The notes under the pieces are model-generated. The model ran no database searches. It saw nothing but the letters and a program-made list of their open reading frames with translations, and was not told the DNA's origin. DNA of 64,000 nucleotides from Catonia carolina (Eukaryota > Arthropoda > Insecta > Hemiptera > Achilidae): the NCBI GenBank assembly GCA_035578175.1, contig JAQMRL010000006.1, forward strand, positions 60,505,001 through 60,569,000, read 5' to 3'. The position numbers were made by a program, and so were the translations under genes. Of this stretch, positions 54,101 through 62,181 are shown one piece after another (position 1 is the stretch's first letter; each line of letters starts with the position of its first letter).

Positions 54101-55377
54101 TTAAGGAGGGATTGTAGTGGAAAAATGAAAAAAAAACGATATTCACTTTTTAGGCTCATATTGTAATTTGAAATTCCATTTTTCGAACGCCACCAAAATT
54201 ACGTTTCTACGACAACTAGGAATATTTTTATTAATTATTTTAGTACATGACGTTTTGCTAAAATTTCACTTCCCCACTTTGAAGATATATAAAATACTTT
54301 TTACTGTTTTAGCGCCATTTTGGTAAAGATCTAATTATTATTTCTTTTTTATACATGTTACAAGTATTTTTCTTATTGTTTATCAACTGACGGTTGGCGA
54401 TGATGAACAGCTGTTTTTTTTAATTTTTTTTTTATTTTACGGCCACAAAGGACCACTTAAGTTCAATCTTTCAACGTCTAGCTCTTTCAGATGTTCCACC
54501 AAAACGCCCCCGCAGTTGTCGCTCCCGTATTTCTCCTCTTCTTCGCCAATAATTCTTCAATGTTTCGGATCTTCTCAGTCTCTCAGCGTCCGAAATCACC
54601 ATGGCTTTCCTGACCCTCATTTGTTCCCTAAATTTAACCGATCGCTGTTTGTATGTCCTATAGCTCCCTGACTTAGTTTTGAGGTCAGCTATTGTGATGT
54701 TTAGTTCCTCCATATCCTTTTTGACTTCCTTTATCCAGTTTGGTGTCATCTTCTTTTGCCAGAAAAACTCAGTCATCCTTCTTAGTAATATTGTATCCTC
54801 CATTCTCAATATATGTCCCAGGAATGATATCCTTTTTTTCCTGATGATACTGGTTAAAGACTCAATTGTTTCATATACTTCCTTGTTTGGTACAATATAG
54901 AAACTACCATCTTGAAGGGACAATTTTCCAATACACCTTCTTGCTATTTGCCTCTCCACTTAACATGTAAAATATAGTAATTTTGAGCGCTTAAAATGCG
55001 TTTTACCGAAAATTTATATTTTCTGTACACATGTTCCTTTTTCTAAAAAACTATTAAAGATATAGTCCTGAAATTTCTACAGCAGTTATAACTGTATGAG
55101 ATACACATACTGGACCACATTCATGCGAAAACATTGGTTACAAAAAAAAATTTATGAAAAATTGGTGAAAAAAATACATTTTTTTTTAACTGTCAAAGAA
55201 ATTATTTTTCCAACCCCCCCAAAATTGTATCACTATGAATGTGGTTCAGTAAACTAATACGACCTATAACTACATGCTGTAAAAATTTCAGAAGGTTCCA
55301 TAGAATAGTTTCTGAGAAAAAGGAACGTGAATTTGGTAAAATTAACATGAGTAGCATAGGCACTACAAACCCCCTTA
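54101..55377. mobile_element. TTAA-bounded TIR element with a LINE inside
   Basis: The ends TTAAGGAGGGATTGTAGTG and CACTACAAACCCCCTTAA are inverted copies, bounded by or including TTAA. Nearer the right end, two diverged ~95 bp arms (55028-55131 and 55235-55330: ATGTTCCTTTTTCT..CTACAGCA..ACCACATTCA) face each other. TTAA would fit a piggyBac-type target, but the termini are not typical. A LINE 3' end (54422-54960) interrupts it. Confidence 0.6.
54422..54960 (-). pseudogene. LINE C-terminus with 3' end (RISF/ADLK family)
   Basis: A 162-codon open minus frame (54471-54959) includes IARRCIGKLSLQDGSFY, EVYETIESLTSIIRKKRISF, LGHILRMEDTILLRRMTEFF, WIKEVKKDMEELNITIADLK, TYKQRSVKFREQMRVRKAM, ISDAERLRRSETLKNYWRRR, then a stop. 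A short tail shared with 38838-38890 and an A-rich end (polyT at 54412-54436 on plus) follow. It is the best copy of this family. 5'-truncated, with no catalytic domain. Confidence 0.85.
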
Positions 55378-55892
55378 ATACTTCAAAAATACGGCTTAAA
55401 ATCTTAAATTGTTTAATACTCTTCACAACTAACATCAACAAAACAGAATGAAATAGCAACCATTAAATGAGTTCAATAGATCTTGCAAATCCGGTTTAAC
55501 GACTCTCATTGACTTTTACAAAAGCACGCTTCAAAATAATAACATAAAAAACAGATTCGTCGCTTACATATTTAAGCAGAGAACCTGTTTCGGTTTTAAT
55601 AATAGTTCTTGGTTGGTTCAGACCAGGTTATGCTCTTATGTATTATGTAATTCCAGTATTACTACAGTATTATGCTAAATTATAAAACTTGCATATTTAT
55701 GTTCTAAATCTTTAAATAATCTTAAGTAAATGTGAAAGCCCTCACTAACTCACTTATAACTATGCCTGAATCCTCTAATTTTATTCAAACAGATCAACTG
55801 AAGTAATTTTAACTTTATTACTTGTATTTAGGAATAAAACAGAAAGTGACTGAACCTAAAACCAATACATTTTATTTCTATAATCTCCTGAA
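55378..55892. other. Unassigned stretch
   Basis: No feature supported. Confidence 0.5.
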
Positions 55893-56287
55893 CTGCCCAT
55901 AACAGACAGGTGGAGTGTCAAATTATTTACACTTAATCTGTTCGTTGCAGGGCTAAAATAAATAGTTCTGTTTCTTATCAGATGGTCAGCCAATTAAATG
56001 ACTGAATCATTTAAGAACAGAAGAGGTAGAGGTGTAAAAGTCACTAATCAGAGTTATCTCCTCTGAAAGTAATGAATTTCATTGTACAGCCAGACCCTGT
56101 GGTGAATGAAGTGAAGGTGTCATTTACAGAGTGGAAAATATGTGCTTTTCAGAGGGCCCGGCATGCTGATAAGCGTACGTTTCCACTCAGTGAGGAAGGC
56201 AATGGTAAACTACCTCACTCCTCGTTTTACTTAGTAAAACCTCTAGAGGTTCAAACCAGCCTTTCGGCTGTTGACCTAAACAACAAC
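55893..56287 (+). mobile_element. S1 retroposon, full length, reference copy
   Basis: From CTGCCCATAACAGACAGGTG to GACCTAAACAACAAC, with a 10 bp duplication ATCTCCTGAA at both borders. Hairpins in order: TGCC-cataaca-GGCA-type head, TTCTGTTTCTTA pairing with TAAGAACAGAA, GTTTTACT-t-AGTAAAAC, CCTCTAGAGG, CAGCC-tttc-GGCTG. The MNFIVQPDPVVNEVKVSF.. frame is open through and past the tail (100 codons, 56072-56374). I could not identify convincing A/B boxes at the head, so the promoter origin is unknown. Confidence 0.93.
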
Positions 56288-56384
56288 TATCTCCTGAAAA
56301 GATATAGTCTAAAAATTTACAAGAATATTCTGTACGTGATACCTGGGATGAACCGAACCAATTCACACAACTAATTACGGGTTT
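56288..56384. other. Short spacer
   Basis: Nothing recognised. Confidence 0.3.
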
Positions 56385-56560
56385 TAAGGGATTTCAAGAA
56401 GAGCAAAAATAGAACACCGGGTGGACAGAAGAAAGGAGAAAATCCTACAGTGACCGAATTCTGAGAATGTGGGCTGCATAAACAAAAGATTCGAGAAACG
56501 TCTAAAAATACCTCAAGTGGTTTAAAATTGGCCCAATACGATAGAAAGTGATACCTGGGA
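56385..56560 (+). pseudogene. Unknown repeat-derived coding fragment
   Basis: Frames read SRRAKIEHRVDRR or KNRTPGGQKKGENPTVTEF, then RMW in context and LKLAQYDRK. They mirror the minus-strand frame at 20064-20262. More decayed than that copy. Family unknown. Confidence 0.45.
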
Positions 56561-57348
56561 AATATAAAGCATTTTTCGGGCAATCAATTTCGGAAAAGTT
56601 GCTAAAATAAAATATTCAAAATTTAACACGCCACCGCTTCCGAAGAAAATGGAGTAGAGATCTACTGATCTAATTGCGGAAAGAACAAATTAAAATGCTT
56701 AAAAAAATTTACTTTTGTAATTTATTGTATCATTTTTTTATTAAATAGTTAAATATTTATTATTTTCAATTTTATTTTAATTTCTACGCTACTTCTTGTT
56801 CTACGAATTTTATGTTATTCTTGTTTTTTGTTATATTTTTCCTATTTCTCTAATTTTATATTAATTTTTCAACTCTTGAATTATCCACTCGGATGTATTC
56901 TTTAATAAAAAAATTAAGTTTTTTCACGTCATTTGTCTATTCCCAAAAATTTAGAATAGTGATAAATTATTTCTCTGACTAAATGAATGCGTTGCCCACA
57001 AGAAGTTATTTATATGAAAATTTTTAAAAAAATCATAAAGTTTAAAAAAATTTGGTTTTTTCTTGTTTGTACAAAATATTGATTGATCCAATTTAATACA
57101 ATGAACTATAAAATACTATGTGTAAGGGTCAAAACCTAAAAAAGAAAAAATAAGAGGCTGCACATAATTTCTGTACCTTCCCACAAAGCAGAATTTGTGA
57201 AATTAGGTCAGTCACAAAATAAATAATCATTGAAAAAGTAACGAATTGTGAAATGAAACTGGGAAACAAATAAAACAGTTTTTACAACATTCTCCTAGAA
57301 GAAAAAGAAATCATTACAAGGTACGGTTTTTGGTAAATTTCTAAAACG
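56561..57348. other. AT-rich stretch, nothing recognised
   Basis: No supported feature. Confidence 0.5.
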
Positions 57349-57598
57349 TACAGTAACCGCGGTTATCCGGTCCCCGACAAAACAAATTCCGGGCTAACCG
57401 AGTTATAGTCCCAAAAATTAATTCACAAAGCGAAATAACGCATAGACTATAACGTCAAATCGATCATAAACTGTATATAGGCCTACTGTATGTCTTTCTT
57501 CATCTTGTATTTTTATTTGTACGTCATTTTTCATTTGATGATAAAACAGATGCATTTTTTCACATCTTTAACCAAGTTTCCAAATATAGGGTGATTCA

Positions 57599-58529
57599 AA
57601 AAGAGCGCCGGTTTTTAAACGGCTGGTAAATTTTTGTTTATCGGTTGGCAACATTGTTTGACCTCATTTCTATTTCGGAGAACATTCCGATTGACGATTC
57701 AGTTGTAGTTTCTCTTGTTCGCAGTGTAATACTCTCGCAGTCTCTGTCTAACCATGGAGAAGTTTACTATTGCGCAACGAGTGTTAATCGTCAAAACATT
57801 TTACCAGAGTGAAGAGAGTTATGCAGCTACTGTCAGGCGACTTCGCGGTACTCTAGGACGTATGAAGCACCGAATGAATCAACAGTTCGCAGGCTCATGA
57901 AAAAGTTTTTTGAGACGGGTTCAACAGTCGACCTTAAAAGTTCTGGACGTCGTCGTTTTGGCCGAACTGAGCAGAACGTTGCGTTGGTTCGTGACAGTGT
58001 GGCTGTTAGCCCAGCAAAATCAATACGTCGCCGTTCTCAACAATTGGGTTTAAGATGTTCTTCTGTACGGAGAATTCTTCGGTACGATCTCCAATATCAC
58101 CCGTAAAAAATTCAGTTGACGCAACATTTGAAAGTGGCAGACCACCAGAAGAGACGACAGTTTGTTGACTGGGTATTGAGAAAACGGCAGGATGATGACA
58201 CCTTCGCAAACAAAATCATTTTCAGTGATGAGGCGCACTTCCACTTAAACGGTTTTGTTAATAAACAGAACTGCCGTATGTGGGGTTTAGAAAATCCCAC
58301 ATACGGAAACTTGTCCCACATAGTCGAAACTTGTCGTGCAGTAATATCCACTTTCATGGACAGAGTTGATGCGTGCCAGCGCAGTAGAGGAGGACACATG
58401 CATGACATCATTTTTCATACATAAAATCGGAAGGTAAGATGAACTTGTTGATGTATTTATTTTCAGTTTTTCAATAAAATAAATCTCTTAATTTGATATA
58501 TCAAAACCAGTGCTCTTTTTGAATCACCC
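57599..58529 (+). mobile_element. Tc1/mariner-type element, internally deleted, 931 bp
   Basis: The inverted ends GGGTGATTCAAAAAGAGC and its complement GCTCTTTTTGAATCACCC are perfect over 18 bp, with TA (within TATA) at both borders. A truncated transposase gene is inside. Normal relatives are longer, the missing part being the middle of the catalytic domain. Confidence 0.9.
57753..58424 (+). pseudogene. Tc1/mariner-superfamily transposase, deleted
   Basis: From ATG at 57753: MEKFTIAQRVLIVKTFYQSE, SYAATVRRLRG, a frameshift near 57845, then ESTVRRLMKKFFETGSTVDL, SIRRRSQQLGLRCSSVRRIL. A stop follows at 58106, then QLTQHLKVADHQKRRQFVDW and KIIFSDEAHFHLNGFVNKQN (first catalytic Asp in FSDEAHF). 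Immediately after WGLENP the sequence jumps to the C-terminal end CQRSRGGHMHDIIFHT-stop. The second and third acidic residues are gone. The N-terminal HTH and the GGHxxDIIFHT-type end identify a Tc1/mariner-like family common in insects. A perfect 11 bp inverted repeat marks the deletion point (58274-58306). Confidence 0.88.
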
Positions 58530-58843
58530 TATATTTCACCGGTTACGTATACCAATACGTTTCCCTCTCATCCATAAAACCTCGGATAATCGAGGCTCTA
58601 CTATATCTGTAAATTTTAACTACAAGAACTCGAAAAAATGGGGGATAAAAAGGTAAAATATCTTTACATACAAATTTTTATTTTTATTATCACATAACTA
58701 ACTGTTTGGTAATTACTAACAACTATTTATCACGGAGCGGTAAATTTAACACGTGTCAAGATTTTAACAACCTAAATATACAACGAACAAAGGACTTACT
58801 GCTTTTCAGTCTTCGATGTTCAATGCGTATAAAAAAAAAAAAA

Positions 58844-59647
58844 TCTCTTGTGAAACACTCACACGACTTTCTATTGCCAATGCAAATAATTAACAATATA
58901 ACCTGAGTGAGAAAACATTAGGAATAAACAAAAATTCACCTCAAAAAACCTAACCTAATTTTAATCGTGAGTGAAAAACGCAAAATGAAAATCAACCTCA
59001 GTTTGACTTTGAAATACGGAAAATCACTCTTCCACGCTAAACTAGGCTCTGTAGAGAAAAATGCTTAAAATAAAAGTTGTAGATCTTTTAATTTCCTATA
59101 AATCAGATCCTACACTTTTGTCGTAAAATGCATACTGAGGCCGAAATCTAAAAAAAATCGATTTTTCACACGTTTTTGTGAGTAAAAAAAGCAGAAAATC
59201 GCTAATTACCGCTAAACTAAACGTTATACAAAAAAATTTAAAACAAAGTTGTATGATTTTAAATTCTCTACAACTTTTAGTACCTACATAAATTTTTGCG
59301 CTAAAATGCATAATAAAGCCGTAATCTTAAAAATAAACATTTTTTTACGTGAAAATAGCCTCACCAAGAATTCCAGCAAACATGGCGCCGACATGAAAAT
59401 GTTCATGCCGGGTCCTCTAGTGATATTACTTAAATTTCAAGTTTCAAGTTCGTACGATGTTCCGGTCTTGAGATATTCTGTTCACACGCACAAGCACACA
59501 CATAGACCAATCGCTAAAACCATGTTTTTTGGATTCAGGGAGTCTGAAAACGTGTAGATCCGGTGAAAATTCGATTTCGAAAAATCGACACGAAAACAAT
59601 ACTTTCCTTCCTATACTGTATTCATGTAAGCAAGAGAAAGTAAAAAT
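58844..59647 (+). mobile_element. H1 element with internal deletion
   Basis: Starts TCTCTTGTGAAACACTCACA and ACTTTCTATTGCCAATG; ends CCTATACTGTATTCATGTAA + GCAAGAGAAAGTAAAAA. Both internal units are present. About 130 bp between CATGGCGCCGACATG and ATGTTCATGCCGG are missing, including ACTACTTCCGGTTGACCG. Confidence 0.9.
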
Positions 59648-59910
59648 AATTTACTCCAAAAAAAAATTCAATAAATGAAAAACACAATCCTATGGATAAA
59701 CAAATGAATATCGAGAGTAATATAACAGACAATAAAAAGATAAAAGAAAACAAAAGTAAAAATGATTCATTAATACGATAAGACAACTGTTGACATGCAA
59801 ACATGCAATCTCTAAATTTTAAAAACACTGAAGTATTTATTTTAAGATACTGTAATAGGATTGTAATAGGAGATACACATACGAACACCTAACGCATAAC
59901 GGACAGTGGA

Positions 59911-60006
59911 AACAAAATATAACGAACAGTACGCACGTAACAAAACAAAACATAACGAACAGTACGCACAAAACAAAACAAAACATAACGAACAGTACGC
60001 ACGTAA
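59911..60006. repeat. 33 bp tandem repeat in the putative 5' LTR
   Basis: ATAACGAACAGTACGCAC recurs at 59919, 59952 and 59985, with a decayed earlier unit (ATAACGGACAGTGG) near 59896. It could be a promoter or enhancer array of the LTR, by analogy with other retroelements. Confidence 0.9.
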
Positions 60007-60397
60007 CGACATTCCAACGTAAACATAAACACTCTTACAGCATCAACATCAATGTACCACCAGATGATCTTATTTACACAACGTCAGATGTGAGTACAAA
60101 AAAAAAAGAAAAAGACAATTTTCTTAATTTAAATAAATTGGATTGTTGTCCTCACTCTCTTTTAAAACTTTTAAAGGGATAGGTGATATACAATTTTTAT
60201 AAAAAAAAGAAAACAAAATATTAATAATTTATTAATTTTTTTTCAACTTTATTTTGATGAAAGTATTTTAGAAGATTTAATAATTACTCCAACTGAATTT
60301 AAAGAATTTTAATTTTTTTTAAGAATTTTAATTGTTTTAAGAATTTTAATTGTTTTAAATATTTCAACATTGGATCTGATAAGATTTTTTTTTCTTG

Positions 60398-60403
60398 AAT
60401 AAA
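60398..60403 (+). promoter_or_regulatory. Candidate LTR polyadenylation signal
   Basis: AATAAA lies about 75 bp before the candidate primer-binding site, the place expected near the R/U5 border. In such AT-rich DNA it could be chance. Confidence 0.4.
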
Positions 60404-60473
60404 ACAAAACACTAGTTGGATTTTCGATAAAAGCTTTTGAATTTTATTTCACGAACCTGGGACGTAACAAAAA

Positions 60474-60491
60474 TGGTGCATCGACCGGGAA
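60474..60491 (+). promoter_or_regulatory. Candidate tRNA primer-binding site
   Basis: TGGTGCATCGACCGGGAA begins with TGG, as primer-binding sites do (complement of the tRNA CCA end), and directly follows GTAACAAAAA. The matching tRNA was not identified. Confidence 0.55.
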
Positions 60492-60496
60492 ATTAA

Positions 60497-60600
60497 ACAA
60501 GGATAAACCAGGACAAAACAAGGATAAACCAGGATAAAAACAGGGATAAACCAGGATAAAACAAGGATAAACCAAGATACGACAAGGATAAACCAGGATA
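60497..60600. repeat. ~21 bp tandem repeat in the gag leader
   Basis: Five units of ACAAGGATAAACCAGGATAA type between the primer-binding site and gag. The minus strand yields a spurious LVYPC-repeat frame. Confidence 0.95.
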
Positions 60601-60807
60601 TAAATCAGAATATCATAAAAACTAAAACAAAAATTCAATAAATAACATCAATAAATCTTCTAAAATTCATAAAAACCAATTATCAATAACAATTTCAAAA
60701 AACGTAACAATCTCACATCTGGCAAGTGTATTGAAATTATCTGGTAAGGCATTGTTTACATACATTTAAATAGTCATCATTACAGAAAACAATAAACAGG
60801 TAGAAAC

Positions 60808-62181
60808 ATGGATAGACAAGTAGCACCAATTCTTGACCCCACTAAATTAGACGAAACAAACGTTAATTTCCAATTACGAATACGAAAAAGTACAACAACA
60901 GGAAACGTAAGACAAAAAAGACAAAGGTTACAAAAACTCTTAAATAATGGACGACAAATTGACTTAACTACGCTACATAGGTTTGACATAGACAAACAAC
61001 TGACGGAGTGTCAAAACTATTTGGTAAAGTTACGAAACCTAGAAAATTTAACTGAAGTAGAAAAGTATAATGCCGAAACATTTGATGATAGGCTTAATAA
61101 ATTATTAACATTCATATTAACTAATAAACCAGATAAACTTGTAGGATTTCAAAATTTAAAGGGAGAATTTGATATTTGGAAACTTAATAGGTTACAAAAT
61201 TTCGAAATTGAGCCTAATTTAGAACAAAACAACATAAATATTGAAAACGCACATTTAGGAAATGATTTCTTACTTGATCAACAAGAAAATTTTGGTGTTA
61301 ACCATATTAATATTTTACATTCCCCAGTAATGCAAAATCCTGTTCTTAGAAACGAAACTCCTGATATATTAATACCGAATGCAGTAGGTAATCATAATCC
61401 AGCCTATTTTAATCGTGAGTTAAACTTCAATTGGACGAAAATTGCAAATCCAATTGAAAATGAATTAAAGCAATTAACTATAACTGATGGACGTGATATT
61501 GATATACTAGTACGAAATATCAAAATAATTAAACAAATTCAGAAACGCTATGCAGTAGATTTACCTTTAGTATTGTTAACTCAATTTATGACAGGCTTTA
61601 CTGAACAAATCTTTGAGAATTCAATTAAAAATAATCATAATTTCGATCAATTTCATAGAGATTTAGTCAACAAATTAATAACGCCAAAAATGAAAGAAAT
61701 ATTAAAACTCAAATTGTTGTACCGAAATCAGTCGCAAACAGAGACACTTAATGAATACATAAAAGAAATTTTAGAACACCATGAGGTATTAAGATTAGAT
61801 CTAACAGAAGGTGAGTTAATTAATATAATTTTAACCGGTTTAAATGAAGTATACGCCGCACATATAGGTATAATTGGCCAACCTCGTAACTTACAAGATT
61901 TCAATAAACTAGATACCTATGTCTATGAGAGAGTTTATGCTAGGACTCTGAATGACATCGGCGTATCTAAAATAAGTGATACGAGCGTAATACAAGATAT
62001 AAATAGCATGGTACCTTCACGAGGTAAACAAAATATATTAAAAGATACAACTTACAACACCGTTAGATCACTAATGCCTGCAACCACTTTAAAATGTTTC
62101 TATTGCCATAAATTAGGTCATATCAAACGAAATTGTAAACTTTTACAACAAAAAGGAAATAATAATGTTTCAAAAAACTAA
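60808..62181 (+). CDS. gag: gag polyprotein of the LTR retrotransposon
   Basis: An intact 457-residue frame. Gag builds the intracellular particle that packages the element's RNA. The first ATG after the leader (60808) begins MDRQVAPILD. The N-terminal third is rich in Lys, Asn and Gln with predicted helical character. The middle (about 210-370) includes LPLVLLTQFMTGFTEQIFEN and EYIKEILEHHEVLRLDLTEG, resembling retrotransposon gag/capsid-like segments. A zinc knuckle CX2CX4HX4C lies at residues 430-443 (CFYCHKLGHIKRNC), followed by 14 residues to the stop. The stop at 62179 directly follows A AAA AAC in phase, and pol opens in the -1 frame. No lesions were seen. Confidence 0.92.
   Translation: MDRQVAPILDPTKLDETNVNFQLRIRKSTTTGNVRQKRQRLQKLLNNGRQIDLTTLHRFDIDKQLTECQNYLVKLRNLENLTEVEKYNAETFDDRLNKLLTFILTNKPDKLVGFQNLKGEFDIWKLNRLQNFEIEPNLEQNNINIENAHLGNDFLLDQQENFGVNHINILHSPVMQNPVLRNETPDILIPNAVGNHNPAYFNRELNFNWTKIANPIENELKQLTITDGRDIDILVRNIKIIKQIQKRYAVDLPLVLLTQFMTGFTEQIFENSIKNNHNFDQFHRDLVNKLITPKMKEILKLKLLYRNQSQTETLNEYIKEILEHHEVLRLDLTEGELINIILTGLNEVYAAHIGIIGQPRNLQDFNKLDTYVYERVYARTLNDIGVSKISDTSVIQDINSMVPSRGKQNILKDTTYNTVRSLMPATTLKCFYCHKLGHIKRNCKLLQQKGNNNVSKN

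Larger units (their letters stand above)
57351..58604. mobile_element. pogo/Tigger-like TIR element holding a Tc1-type copy
   Basis: The left end is CAGTAACCGCGGTTATCCGG. The right end inverted is TAGTAGAGCCTCGATTATCC. Both are flanked by TA (57349-57350 and 58605-58606). 'CAGTA..CCTCGxTTATCCG' is the terminus style of pogo/Tigger elements. Apart from the nested copy, only ~320 bp remain, without coding sequence. Confidence 0.6.

Noticed and set aside
58112..58411. 99-codon minus frame
   Set aside because: Antisense shadow of the Tc1/mariner-type transposase.
60444..60638. Minus frame with LVYPC repeats
   Set aside because: Antisense of the ~21 bp tandem repeat in the retrotransposon leader.
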